From Yinghuangia seranimata (GTDB lineage Bacteria; Actinomycetota; Actinomycetes; Streptomycetales; Streptomycetaceae), in assembly GCF_029953285.1 (NCBI RefSeq), contig NZ_JASAOI010000008.1:1-64000 (forward strand): DNA of 64,000 nucleotides. The letters are read 5' to 3'. This document shows, piece by piece, positions 17,015 to 25,373 of this stretch. Made by a program: the position numbers and the translations under genes. Under the pieces are notes generated by a model that saw nothing but the letters and a program-made list of their open reading frames with translations, ran no database searches and was not told the DNA's origin. Position 1 is the stretch's first letter; the number at the start of each line of letters is the position of its first letter.

Positions 17015-17359
17015 ATGCACGATCGACCGACTCCGGTGTTTCACAGCCACACCGGCGACACGATCAACCAGCGAGGCAACCACAACATCGGCAAGGTCGA
17101 AGGTGACGTCACCTATAACAACGGGCAGCCTTCCGCGACCCACGCGACCTTCGAGGACCTGCTCACCGCCCTCGCCGAGCTGCGCCCGCGCCTGCCAGAG
17201 GGCCCACAGCGCACCATGCTCGACGCCGCCGAGGACGGCCTCCGCACCGCCCCGACCGCGACGGCCCGCCGTCCGTTCCTCACCGCACTCCAGGGCATCC
17301 TGACCGCCCTGGGCCCGGTCGCGGCCGTGACCGCGGAGGTTCTGGGGCGCCTCGGCTGA
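17015..17359 (+). CDS. Small protein with N-terminal HNIGKV motif
   Basis: A 114-residue protein starting 3 bp after the previous stop. Residues 10-37 are a polar, Gly/Asn-rich stretch (DTINQRGNHNIGKVEGDVTY), followed by a helical region (about 42-114) with EDLLTALAELRPRLPEGPQ and a hydrophobic C-terminal helix. The GNHNIGKV segment repeats the end of the upstream protein. No family assignment is possible from sequence alone. The layout (short amyloid-like motif plus an all-helical domain) is that of small bacterial signalling or effector partners, but that is inference. Confidence 0.72.
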   Translation: MHDRPTPVFHSHTGDTINQRGNHNIGKVEGDVTYNNGQPSATHATFEDLLTALAELRPRLPEGPQRTMLDAAEDGLRTAPTATARRPFLTALQGILTALGPVAAVTAEVLGRLG

Positions 17360-17734
17360 CGGCTCGGCGCATCAGGGGCCCCTCGGTGCACACCAGCCAC
17401 CGAGGCGGCCCCTGCTGTTCCCTCCCAGACACCCGCTAATCCGACAAAACGCACCTTTCTGGCGACTTTGCTTGCCCTTTACCTAGTCGACGCATCATGA
17501 CCACAGCGGTACAGGTGGTCACCCTCCCCTACGCAACGTGCCGCCGACTGCACACGCGGCCAGATTCCCGCCACACACCGGCGTTCCGGCACTACCCCGC
17601 GTGGCATATTCCCGATTCCCGAATTTCGGGAAACTTTCTTGCGGTTCAAGGGATTTGAGTTCGTAGACGGCGTCTGTCTACCTTCTTCGTCGTCGGTACC
17701 CACACCGACACCGCCCACCGGAACGCCGAGTTCT
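17360..17734. other. Intergenic region before riboswitch
   Basis: A 375-bp stretch with no credible gene. It includes an AT-richer part (17580-17660) with GATTCCCGAATTTCGGGAA, likely promoter or operator DNA for the downstream wall-hydrolase transcript. No confident -10/-35 pair is assigned. Confidence 0.4.
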
Positions 17735-17940
17735 GCCGCCGGTCGGGACGGGACAGCTGAGAAGCAACCACGGCAGAAGCGGGGGACCCAGGTGAAATCC
17801 GCCGGACCGCCGGCGTACTTCGGTACGCCCGGGACGGCTTGGGGTGAAGCCATGCCTCGAACGCCCTGACAGGGCGTCGTGCAGGCAGGCCGGGCAACTC
17901 CAGCCCGAACCCGACAGCTCACCTCGCAGGCGTAGGAGAG
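17735..17940 (+). ncRNA. ydaO-type c-di-AMP riboswitch
   Basis: The leader of the wall-hydrolase gene contains the conserved ydaO/yuaA segments in the right order: GCGGGGGACCCA (about 17778), TTGGGGTGAAGCC (about 17839), and CAGCTCACCTCGCAGGCGT (about 17915), then the ribosome site AGGAG just before the start. This riboswitch class senses cyclic di-AMP and in Streptomyces sits upstream of rpf-type genes, where the ligand turns expression off. Boundaries are approximate. Confidence 0.88.
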
Positions 17941-17950
17941 GAATAGCTTG

Positions 17951-19273
17951 ATGCTGTCCGCAACCCGTAAGCGTCTGGTCACCAAGTCCCGTATCGCCGT
18001 TGCCGCCGGTGTCACCGGCGCCGCGATCGCCGCCCCGCTGATCGGCGCGACCAGCGCGTCCGCCGCCCCGGTGAGCACCTGGGACAAGGTCGCCGAGTGC
18101 GAGAGCACCAACAACTGGTCCATCAACTCCGGCAACGGTTTCTACGGTGGCCTCCAGTTCACCAACTCCACGTGGCAGGCCTTCGGCGGCACGCAGTACG
18201 CCGAGCGCGCCGACCTGGCCACCAAGGGCCAGCAGATAGCCATCGCCGAGAAGGTCCTGGCGAGCCAGGGCCCCGGCGCCTGGCCGGTCTGCTCCATCAA
18301 GGCGGGCCTGACCAAGGGCGGCGCCGCGCCGCAGGTCGACACCGGCTCCGCCGTCAAGGCCGCCGCGCCGAAGGCCGCCGCGCCGAAGGCCGAGGCCAAG
18401 CCGGCCGCCGCGCCGCAGCCGACCGAGGACCGCGCGTCGCGTTCCGAGGCCCGCACCGAGGTCAAGGCCGCCCCGCAGGCCGAGGCGAAGACCGAGCAGG
18501 CCCCGGTCGCCGCCGCGAGCACCTACGCCGTGGTCGCCGGCGACACCCTGTTCAAGATCGCCGACGCGCACGACGTGGCCGGTGGCTGGCACAAGCTCTA
18601 CCAGGACAACCGCAGCGTCATCGGCGGCAACCCGAACGTCATCTACCCGGGCCAGAAGCTGACCCTGAGCGGCAAGGCCGTCGCCCAGGCCCCGGCCGAG
18701 AAGCCCGCCGCGGCGAAGCCGGCCGCGGAGGCGCCGTCGACCTCGGTCGCGGCCCCGAAGGCCGAGTCGAACTCGACCGGTTCGAAGCTCGCCCAGAGCA
18801 AGGACACCGCCAAGTCGGCCTCCACGAACGTGGTGAAGAAGACGGCGAGCGCAAGCTCGGACGTCTCCTCGTCCGGCTACGTCCGCCCGGTCCCGGGTGC
18901 CCCGCACGGCTCGTACGGCAACTCCGGCTCGCTGTGGTCGCACGGCCACACCGGTGAGGACTTCACCGCCGCGTCCGGCACCTCCGTCAAGGCCGTCACC
19001 TCCGGCGTCATCGTCGAGGCCGGCTGGGGCGGCGCGTACGGCAACAACGTCGTGATCAAGCACGCCGACGGCAAGTACACCCAGTACGGCCACCTGTCCT
19101 CGATCTCCGTGTCGGTCGGCCAGAAGGTCTCCACCGGCCAGCAGATCGGCCTGTCCGGCTCGACCGGCAACTCGACCGGCCCGCACCTGCACTTCGAGGT
19201 CCGCACCGGCCCGAGCTACGGCTCGGACATCAACCCGATCGCGTACCTGCGCGCGCACGGCGTGAACGTCTGA
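17951..19273 (+). CDS. Rpf-type transglycosylase with LysM and M23 peptidase domains
   Basis: A 440-residue secreted cell-wall enzyme. A signal peptide (about 1-38, cut after TSASA) is followed by a resuscitation-promoting-factor domain (about 40-115) with the catalytic glutamate in VAECESTNNW. An Ala/Lys-rich linker leads to a LysM domain (about 192-238, YAVVAGDTLFKIADAHDV), a second linker, and an M23 endopeptidase (about 325-435) with zinc ligands in HTGEDF and HLHFEV. It should cut both glycan strands and peptide bridges during growth, spore germination or exit from dormancy. Controlled by a c-di-AMP riboswitch. A TTG 3 nt upstream is in frame, but ATG 17951 is better placed. Confidence 0.95.
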   Translation: MLSATRKRLVTKSRIAVAAGVTGAAIAAPLIGATSASAAPVSTWDKVAECESTNNWSINSGNGFYGGLQFTNSTWQAFGGTQYAERADLATKGQQIAIAEKVLASQGPGAWPVCSIKAGLTKGGAAPQVDTGSAVKAAAPKAAAPKAEAKPAAAPQPTEDRASRSEARTEVKAAPQAEAKTEQAPVAAASTYAVVAGDTLFKIADAHDVAGGWHKLYQDNRSVIGGNPNVIYPGQKLTLSGKAVAQAPAEKPAAAKPAAEAPSTSVAAPKAESNSTGSKLAQSKDTAKSASTNVVKKTASASSDVSSSGYVRPVPGAPHGSYGNSGSLWSHGHTGEDFTAASGTSVKAVTSGVIVEAGWGGAYGNNVVIKHADGKYTQYGHLSSISVSVGQKVSTGQQIGLSGSTGNSTGPHLHFEVRTGPSYGSDINPIAYLRAHGVNV

Positions 19274-19287
19274 TCCACCACCGCTGA

Positions 19288-19322
19288 ACGCCCTGCCCAG
19301 TTGTGGGGCTGACGCAGGGCGT
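19288..19322 (+). terminator. First of two tandem terminators
   Basis: ACGCCCTGC and GCAGGGCGT form a perfect 9-bp stem (19288-19296 with 19314-19322), 15 bp past the wall-hydrolase stop. Confidence 0.6.
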
Positions 19323-19332
19323 CAAGCACCAC

Positions 19333-19368
19333 GGACCGCCCGGCTGGAACACTCCAGCCGGGCGGTCC
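19333..19368. terminator. Strong terminator hairpin
   Basis: A 16-bp perfect stem (19333-19348 with 19353-19368) with an ACAC loop lies between the wall-hydrolase gene and the convergent DUF397 gene, so it can serve both strands. Confidence 0.85.
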
Positions 19369-19384
19369 GGCGTTTGCGTGTCGT

Positions 19385-19588
19385 TCAGTCGCGCGCAGCC
19401 CGCCCGACGAACTCCGCCCACGCCCCGACGGGAAACGCGAGCCGGGGGCCGGCCGCGACCTTGGAGTCCCGGACCTGCGCCACATCGGACAAGGCCCGGA
19501 CCTCGACGCATTCCCCGCCTTCATCGCTGCTGTAGCTGCTCTTGATCCACGCCGACGGAAAAGTCCGCGCTTGGGCGTTGGTGTTCAT
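19385..19588 (-). CDS. DUF397 domain protein
   Basis: A 67-residue protein with the DUF397 pattern: SAWIKSSYSSDEGGECVEV, then VRDSK and a C-terminal WAEFVGRA. Actinomycetes carry many such genes, almost always next to a DUF5753 helix-turn-helix protein, as in whiJ-like loci that affect development and antibiotic production. Its start overlaps the stop of the regulator by 4 bp (ATGA). It probably acts as the small partner of that regulator. Confidence 0.92.
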   Translation of the reverse strand: MNTNAQARTFPSAWIKSSYSSDEGGECVEVRALSDVAQVRDSKVAAGPRLAFPVGAWAEFVGRAARD

Positions 19589-20478
19589 AGCGCTCCCAGA
19601 ATCTCGCTGATCAGCGACGCAGACGCCTCGGGCTCAAGGGCCTTGGCTCGGATGCTCCCATACTTGGTCGCCAGAACATGCACCTCAGACCGGTCACCGA
19701 TCAGTCGGTTCACGTCGTGCACCTCGACATAGGCGATCGGGCTGCGGTCGCGAAAGTGCATGAGCGTGAACGGCCCTGCCACGCCGGGATGCTCATGGCA
19801 GCCCGTGGGCATGACCTGCACCTCGCACCAGCGCAGGCTGGCGAGTTCGGCCAGCCGTTCCAGTTGTTCGCGCAAGACCGCCACCCCACCGAGCGGCCGA
19901 CGCAGCACCGATTCCTCGACGACGCAGTTCACCGTCGGCGGTGGCCAGCGGGTCCAGAGGCGCTGCCGCTCGATCCTCGCCGCGACGCGCTCCTCGATGG
20001 TCTGGTCGTCGAGGATGGGGCGGCGCCCGGAGAAGAGCGTTCGCATGTAGGCCTCGGTCTGCATGACACCCGGGAACGTCATGGTGCTGAAGTAGGCGAG
20101 TTCAACCGCCTTGGCCTCCAAGCGCGCATAGTCCCGGAACCAGTCCGGATGCTTGACGCGCGCCTTCACCTTCGCTTTCCCGACGTCTTCGATCGTGGCC
20201 AGCAACAGTCCGCCAGCGTCCAGCACTTCGTCGGCGCTCCTCAGGAACTGCTCCTGCGGGACCCTCCGGCCCAGTTCGAGCGACATGATCTGGTCTTCGC
20301 CGTAGCCGACCCGGCTGCCCAACTCCCGGCGGGACCAGCCTTTCCGCTCCCGCAGCACCCGGACCTGTCGGCCCAGCGCCCGGAAGAAGTCGCTGGCGAT
20401 ATCCCCCTCGTCCAGGACCAGTTCGGGTTGCGGTGGTGGGGCCGCGTCCCCCTTGTCCGAGCCGGCGGAATCGGTCAT
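19585..20478 (-). CDS. XRE-family regulator with DUF5753 domain
   Basis: A 297-residue DNA-binding protein. The helix-turn-helix covers about 30-85 (LGRQVRVLRERKGWSRRELG, then GYGEDQIMSLELGRR). The rest is a DUF5753 ligand or partner domain with YARLEAKAVELAYFSTMTFPGVMQTEAYMR-type sequence, VEESVLRRPLGG and the C-terminal SPIAYVEV. ATG 20478 (MTDSAGSDK) is preceded by AGGGGG. Forms a translationally coupled pair with the DUF397 gene, the Scr1/WhiJ-like arrangement. The natural signal is unknown. Confidence 0.93.
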   Translation of the reverse strand: MTDSAGSDKGDAAPPPQPELVLDEGDIASDFFRALGRQVRVLRERKGWSRRELGSRVGYGEDQIMSLELGRRVPQEQFLRSADEVLDAGGLLLATIEDVGKAKVKARVKHPDWFRDYARLEAKAVELAYFSTMTFPGVMQTEAYMRTLFSGRRPILDDQTIEERVAARIERQRLWTRWPPPTVNCVVEESVLRRPLGGVAVLREQLERLAELASLRWCEVQVMPTGCHEHPGVAGPFTLMHFRDRSPIAYVEVHDVNRLIGDRSEVHVLATKYGSIRAKALEPEASASLISEILGAL

Positions 20479-20619
20479 CGCTGCCCCCTGATCGACATGC
20501 ACGCTACGCGTCCGATCAACTCCGGAACGTGTCGAACGCCGTGCGCGTCAGCGTACGCTCGGCCACGCGAACGGCGCAGCCGACTCCCGTTCTTTGACCG
20601 GTTCGGCCGGTTTGGGGGC

Positions 20620-20976
20620 CGGGCGCCGAATGTCGCGGGGCTGGTCTACATCGCGGCGTTCGCCCCGGACGAGGGTGAGAACCTGGGCGGGCTGCTGGCA
20701 CGCGACGGTGAGCCGATCCCCGACGGGTTCCTCAAGCCGGACGCCGACGGCTACCTGTGGATCGACTTCGCCGGTTTCCACGACGCGTGGCGCGACAAGC
20801 CCTGCTGGTACCAGGTCTCGACGCAGGACCGGATGATCCCGCCGATCACCGAGGCGTGGATGGCCGAACAGATGAAGGCCCGCTCGACCATCACCCTGGA
20901 CGCCGGCCACGCCCCGCTCGCCTCCCGCCCGGACGACGTCGCGGCCCTCATCGACCAGGCCGTGAAGGAGGTCTGA
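20620..20976 (+). pseudogene. Remnant of alpha/beta hydrolase
   Basis: Translated sequence reads NVAGLVYIAAFAPDEGENLG, FHDAWRDKPCWYQVSTQDR and HAPLASRPDDVAALI, which is the C-terminal half of a common actinobacterial alpha/beta hydrolase. The N-terminal half with the nucleophile elbow is absent. About 40 residues that normally lie between FHD and the PxWY segment are also missing, so there is an internal deletion as well. There is no credible start. The truncation abuts the XRE/DUF397 locus, which may have been inserted here. Confidence 0.75.
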
Positions 20977-21901
20977 CCCGCGGCGCTTGCTCAGCGCGGG
21001 AGGACCAGTTCGGGTTGCGGCGGCCTGCTGCGGCGTGGAGATCGTCGGCCATGCACGGTCCCCTGGCCTGCCTGCCGGCGGTGTCCATCTCCCCCTCCCG
21101 ATTTCGGATTGTCCGCGCGGCCGAACGGCTGTCAAGGCGCGGTGGGGCCAACCCTGTTCATGCGGCCTCGCCCGTTTCGAGGGGGCGCCTTGACAGCCGC
21201 CCGGCCGCGCTTAAAACCTCGGCAACTATCGGGAGGGGGAGGCGGTGTGGAGGCGCATCGGGCGCCTTGCGTCGCCGTCCTGCGGTCCCGGGGTGGGGTG
21301 GGCGGCCGCCTTTGACGACCGGTGACCACGCTTCACGGTTCTCATATCGCACCAAATCGGGGCATTGAGGCGCCTGAATGCCTATTGGCTTTGCGTCAAA
21401 AGAACCAAATGGCCACATGTTGCCATCTGGTTCTTTTGAAAACCGTTGTCAGTGAGAGATGAGAGGTCGGCGACCGCAGCCCGGCGGCGCGACCCGCCCC
21501 GGCACCCGACCAACACCGACCGGCAGCGCCGGGCGCCCACCACGCTGGGACCGCAGCCCGGCGACGCAAAGCGCGGGTAGCGGCGCCACACCTCCCGCCC
21601 CTCCCGCAGGTGCCAAGGATGTTCAGCGCGGACGGCCCGCGGGTCAAGCCGCCCCCTCCACCCCTGGACAGGCCGCCTTCAACAGCGTTGGCCATGCTGC
21701 GGCTTGACGCGCGGGACGGCCGCGCGAAAATCGAAAGCGGGAGGGGCGGGAGGCCACCGATCGCGAGGCAGGCCAGGAACGGTGCAGCCATCCAGGTGCC
21801 CACGGCAGCAGGTCAGCCCAACCCCCTGCGGCGATTCGCCGTCCACGCCGCTCCGGACCTGCACGGCGATCCGGTCGAGTCGCGTTGCCGTGGCGCCGGT
21901 C
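20977..21901. other. Long non-coding region with nested inverted repeats
   Basis: No gene is supported in these 925 bp. At about 21001-21020 it repeats 19 bp (GGACCAGTTCGGGTTGCGG) also present inside the XRE gene at 20415-20433. Most of the rest (about 21120-21735) is a large imperfect inverted repeat listed separately. Confidence 0.6.
21120..21735. repeat. Large imperfect inverted repeat with hairpin core
   Basis: Two arms of about 200 bp (21120-21316 and 21460-21735) are homologous in opposite orientation. When the right arm is reverse-complemented it shares many blocks with the left in the same order: TCAAG, GGCCAAC-CTGTT, GCGGCCTG, AGGGGGCG-CTTGAC, CGGGAGGGG, TTGCGTCGCCG, CTGCGGTCCC. Between them is a near-perfect hairpin: 18-bp arms at 21396-21413 and 21422-21439 with one mismatch. 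The left arm also contains its own perfect 15-bp inverted repeat (21126-21140 with 21185-21199). It looks like a duplicated non-coding element or structured RNA. Confidence 0.7.
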
Positions 21902-22270
21902 CTACCCCTGCTCCGGCTCCGGTGGGCCGATGCGGAGGCGGTTGCCGTCAGGGTCGGTCAGGGCGAGTTCCGCGCCCCACGGCTGCTCCTGGATCGCGGT
22001 GCCGAACTCGGCTGCGACGGCGGGCAGATCGCGCAGGCGAAGGTAGATGAGGGTGTCCGGACGCGCATCGCCTTCGTGTTCGGAGAGGAACAGACGGACC
22101 GGGCCGCGGGCGACCTCGACGAAGGCCGGGAAATGCGGCTCGAAGCGGTGCTCCCAGGTTTTGACGAAGCCCAGTCGGGCGTACCAGTCGCACGCCAGGG
22201 CGGCATCGGCGACGCGGAGGATCGGGATGACCGCCTCGGCCGGCGTATCGGCGTCCATGACGGTCATCAT
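21902..22270 (-). CDS. VOC-family protein, bleomycin-resistance-like
   Basis: A 122-residue single VOC domain: AVIPILRVADAALACDWYARLGF at the start, then FVEVARGPVRLFLSEHEGD in the middle and a C-terminal ALTDPDGNRLRIGP. The pattern matches the binding-protein type (bleomycin/antibiotic sequestration) or small glyoxalase-like enzymes. The start may be ATG 22270, 22267 or 22258; the first is used because AGG lies about 10 nt upstream. It stands alone upstream of the PCuAC-like gene on the same strand, separated by about 120 bp. Confidence 0.82.
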   Translation of the reverse strand: MMTVMDADTPAEAVIPILRVADAALACDWYARLGFVKTWEHRFEPHFPAFVEVARGPVRLFLSEHEGDARPDTLIYLRLRDLPAVAAEFGTAIQEQPWGAELALTDPDGNRLRIGPPEPEQG

Positions 22271-22389
22271 GACAAGGACGCCTGACACACCCAGGTGCCC
22301 GCCGCGCTTCGCGGGTGCGACCTGCGGCGTCCCGCCCGGCCGCCCCGGCCCGACGGAGGTCGCCTCGTGGACGCGCAGCGCTGGGTCCG

Positions 22390-22995
22390 TCAGCGCGTTG
22401 CGGACGTCGGGTCGGGTGGTGGGGCGTTGAGTTGGGTCAGGGCCTCGCGGAGGTCGACGGCTCGGACGGCCACGGCGCTGATGCGGACTTCGCCGGTGCG
22501 GCGGAAACGGAGGGTGAACTCCACGCGTTCGCCCGGTGCGAGCTTGTGCGGACGGATCAGGACCAGGTCGTCGCCCATGGGTGACATGGCCAGGCGGCCT
22601 CGGGGCGGGACGGCCAGGGCCTTGGCGGTGCGTGGGGTTCCGCTCATGGCAGCGTGCTTGTGGGTGCTCAGTTCCACGCGGGCGGCGGCGTCGGTGCGGG
22701 CCTCGATCAGGTCGTCGGGGACGTCGCCCGGGTTCTCGATGCGGAAGAACGCCGAGGTGGCCTGGGCGTCGTCGGACGTCGGCAGCAGTACGACGCCCGG
22801 TTGGACGCGTAGGGGCCGCGCCCGGCCGGCGGCGCCCGAGGACGCCCAGGCTGAGAGCAGCAGCACGGCGGCCAGCGCTGCGGCGATCGGGGCGGCGGCC
22901 GGGCGGAGGAGGGCGAGCCAGACACTGGCGCGGGCGCGGGCGCGGGCGAGTGCGCGGCGGGCGCGGCGGGACAGGAGCGTCGGGAGGCCTGTCAT
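22390..22995 (-). CDS. PCuAC-like (DUF461) copper chaperone homologue
   Basis: A 201-residue membrane-anchored protein with one N-terminal transmembrane segment (about 33-53) and an extracytoplasmic PCuAC fold. The family uses a His/Met ligand set to carry copper(I). Here VELSTHKHAAM keeps His and Met residues, but the usual C-terminal H-x-M (as in GGYHIMLMGL) is replaced in SPMGDDLVLIRP, so copper binding may be weaker or use other residues. ATG 22995 has GGAGG upstream and overlaps the ATPase stop by 4 bp (ATGA). Third gene of the copper operon. Confidence 0.8.
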   Translation of the reverse strand: MTGLPTLLSRRARRALARARARASVWLALLRPAAAPIAAALAAVLLLSAWASSGAAGRARPLRVQPGVVLLPTSDDAQATSAFFRIENPGDVPDDLIEARTDAAARVELSTHKHAAMSGTPRTAKALAVPPRGRLAMSPMGDDLVLIRPHKLAPGERVEFTLRFRRTGEVRISAVAVRAVDLREALTQLNAPPPDPTSATR

Positions 22996-25373
22996 GCCGA
23001 CACCTCCGCGAACGGCCGTGCGGCGCCTGGCTTCCGCCCACGCCGCGGTGCCGTCCGTGGGCGCCAGGTGCGCAGCCGTACGCTGTTCGCGACCACCAGC
23101 AGCGAACTCACCGCCATGGCCAGCCCCGCCAGCATCGGGTTGAGCAGCCCCAGCGCGGCCATGGGGATCAGCACCGTGTTGTAGCCGAAGGCCCACCACA
23201 GGTTGGCGCGGATGGTGGCGAGTGTGCGCCGGGCGAGCCGTACCGCGTCGACGAGGGCCTCGACGCCGTCGCGCAGCAGTGTCACGTCGGCGGCGCCGAT
23301 GGCCGCGTCGGTGCCGGTGTGCAGGGCGATTCCGAGGTCGGCGGCGGCCAGGGCCACCGCGTCGTTCACCCCGTCGCCGACGACCGCCACGGTACGGCCG
23401 GCGGCCTGCAGTTCGGCGACGAGCTCCGCCTTGCGGGCCGGGCTCACCGCGGCGTGGACCGTGCCGATGCCGAGTTCGTCGCCGACCGCCCGGGTGACGG
23501 CCAGGGCGTCGCCGGAGACCAGCACCGGGGTCAGGCCGAGGGCGCGGAGGCGGTGCACGGTGCGGTAGCTGTCGGGGCGTACCGCGTCGCCGAGGACGAA
23601 CACGGCGACGGGCTTGTCGTCACGCGTCATGATTACCGCCGTCGAGCCGGCCTGGTCGGCGTGTGCCAGTGCGTCGGTGAGGGCCTGGGGCAGTGCGTCC
23701 GTACGCCGTGGCCCTGGACGGCCGACGCGAACCCGTACCCCGTCGACCGTCCCCTCGACGCCGTGGCCCGGCCGCGCGGTGAACTCCGTGGCGGTCGGCA
23801 GGCGGTCGTCGGATCCGCGGTGCGCGGCCGCGGTCAGGGCGCGGCCGATCGGGTGTTCGGAATGCTGTTCGACGGCGGCGGCCTGGCGCAGTACCGCGTC
23901 GGGGTCCTCGCCGGGCACGGCCGCCGTGGCGAGCAGCCGCATGCGGCCCGTGGTGAGCGTGCCGGTCTTGTCGAGCAGCACGGTGTCGACGCGGCGCAGG
24001 CTCTCCAGCGCCTGCGGGCCCCGGACGAGGATGCCGAGTTCGGCACCCCGCCCGGTCGCGGCGAGGAGTGCCGTCGGGGTGGCGAGCCCGAGTGCGCACG
24101 GGCACGCGACGACCAGGACCGCGACCGCGGCCGAGACGGCGGCCTCGGGGTCGGCCTGGGCGCCGAGCCAGAACGTGAGGACACACACCGACACCGCGAG
24201 CGCGCACGGTACGAAGACGGCCGCGACGGCGTCGGCGACCCGCTGCGCGCGGGCCTTGCCGGCCTGGGCCTCTTCGACCAGACGGGTGATGCGGGCGAGT
24301 TGGGTGTCGCGTCCGACGGCCGTCGCACGGACGACCAGCCGCCCGCCAGCGTTGAGCGTCCCGCCGACGACGTGGTTCCCGGGCCCGACCTCCACGGGCG
24401 CGCTCTCCCCCGTGAGCATCGACATATCGACCGCGGACGCCCCTTCGACGACGACGCCATCGGTCGCGATCCGCTCGCCGGGCCGCACCGCGAAGAGCAT
24501 TCCGGGGAGCAGGTGTTCGACAGGCGTTTGACGTTCGGTGCCGTCCTCGTCGACGACGGTCGCGTCCTTCACGGCGAGTTCGGCGAGCGCGCGGAGCGCG
24601 GACCCGGTGCGCCGCCCGACACGGCCCTCCAGCAGGCGCCCGCAGAGCACGAACAGCGGTACTCCTACGGCCGCTTCGAGATAGAGGTGGTGGCCCGCGC
24701 CGCCCGATCCGACAGTGAGCGAGAACGGCATGCGCAGGTCCGACGCACCCGCGCCGCCGAACACCAGTGCGTACACCGACCAGCCGAACGACGCCACGAC
24801 GCCGAGGCTGACCAGCGTGTCCATCGTCCCGGCCGCGTGCCGCAGCGCGCGCCACGCACGGCGGTGGATCCCCCACGCGCCCCACGTAACGACGGGGACG
24901 GACAGCGCGAAGCACAGCCACTGCCAGCCGTCGAACTGCAGCCCGCTCGCCATCGACAGCACGATGACCGGGACGGCGAACAGGGCGGTGACGGCGACGT
25001 GCCACAGGGTCGGCCGGTCGTCGCGCGGCGCCTCGGCAGGGGCGTGGTCCGGTGCCAGCACGCGCGCGGCGTAGCCCGCGCTCTCGACGGCGGCCACCAG
25101 TTCCGACGGGGTCACGGACGCGGGGTGCGTGACCCGCGCGCGCCCGGTCACCAGATTCACCCCTGCACGCGCCCCCTCGACGCGGGCGATCTTGCGCTCG
25201 ACGCGCGAGACGCACGCGGCGCAGGTCATGCCGTCGACGGCGAGTTCGGTGACGAGGTCGGGATGAGCGGTGGGCCGGGTCGACTCAGCGGCCGCAGTGA
25301 GCGTGGCTGACGGGGCACGACGCTCGGCAGGCGCGCCCACCAGCGAACCGGACTTGCCCGTACGCCGATTCAC
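22992..25373 (-). CDS. copA: Copper-translocating P1B-type ATPase
   Basis: A 793-residue copper(I) exporter. It has an N-terminal metal-binding domain with GMTCAACVSRVERKI, a membrane CPC in VACPCALGLATPT, the phosphorylation site LLDKTGTLTTG, the HSEHPIG nucleotide motif, and VGDGVNDAVALAAADLGIAL. The last membrane helices have NLWWAFGYN and MAVSSLLVVANSVRLR, which fit copper(I) specificity (CopA type). GTG 25373 is the start: it overlaps the upstream stop by 4 bp and has AGGTGGGG before it. Middle gene of a three-gene copper operon. Confidence 0.95.
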   Translation of the reverse strand: MNRRTGKSGSLVGAPAERRAPSATLTAAAESTRPTAHPDLVTELAVDGMTCAACVSRVERKIARVEGARAGVNLVTGRARVTHPASVTPSELVAAVESAGYAARVLAPDHAPAEAPRDDRPTLWHVAVTALFAVPVIVLSMASGLQFDGWQWLCFALSVPVVTWGAWGIHRRAWRALRHAAGTMDTLVSLGVVASFGWSVYALVFGGAGASDLRMPFSLTVGSGGAGHHLYLEAAVGVPLFVLCGRLLEGRVGRRTGSALRALAELAVKDATVVDEDGTERQTPVEHLLPGMLFAVRPGERIATDGVVVEGASAVDMSMLTGESAPVEVGPGNHVVGGTLNAGGRLVVRATAVGRDTQLARITRLVEEAQAGKARAQRVADAVAAVFVPCALAVSVCVLTFWLGAQADPEAAVSAAVAVLVVACPCALGLATPTALLAATGRGAELGILVRGPQALESLRRVDTVLLDKTGTLTTGRMRLLATAAVPGEDPDAVLRQAAAVEQHSEHPIGRALTAAAHRGSDDRLPTATEFTARPGHGVEGTVDGVRVRVGRPGPRRTDALPQALTDALAHADQAGSTAVIMTRDDKPVAVFVLGDAVRPDSYRTVHRLRALGLTPVLVSGDALAVTRAVGDELGIGTVHAAVSPARKAELVAELQAAGRTVAVVGDGVNDAVALAAADLGIALHTGTDAAIGAADVTLLRDGVEALVDAVRLARRTLATIRANLWWAFGYNTVLIPMAALGLLNPMLAGLAMAVSSLLVVANSVRLRTWRPRTAPRRGRKPGAARPFAEVSA

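Noticed and set aside
17948-17950. TTG as start of the wall-hydrolase gene
   Set aside because: ATG follows immediately and is better placed after the AGGAG ribosome site.
19385-20478. XRE/DUF397 pair as a toxin-antitoxin system
   Set aside because: The pair fits WhiJ-like regulation; nothing in either sequence shows a toxin domain.
21158-21803. Arg-rich reading frames on both strands in the large inverted repeat
   Set aside because: They mirror each other because the DNA is an inverted duplication; they lack ribosome sites and normal codon bias.
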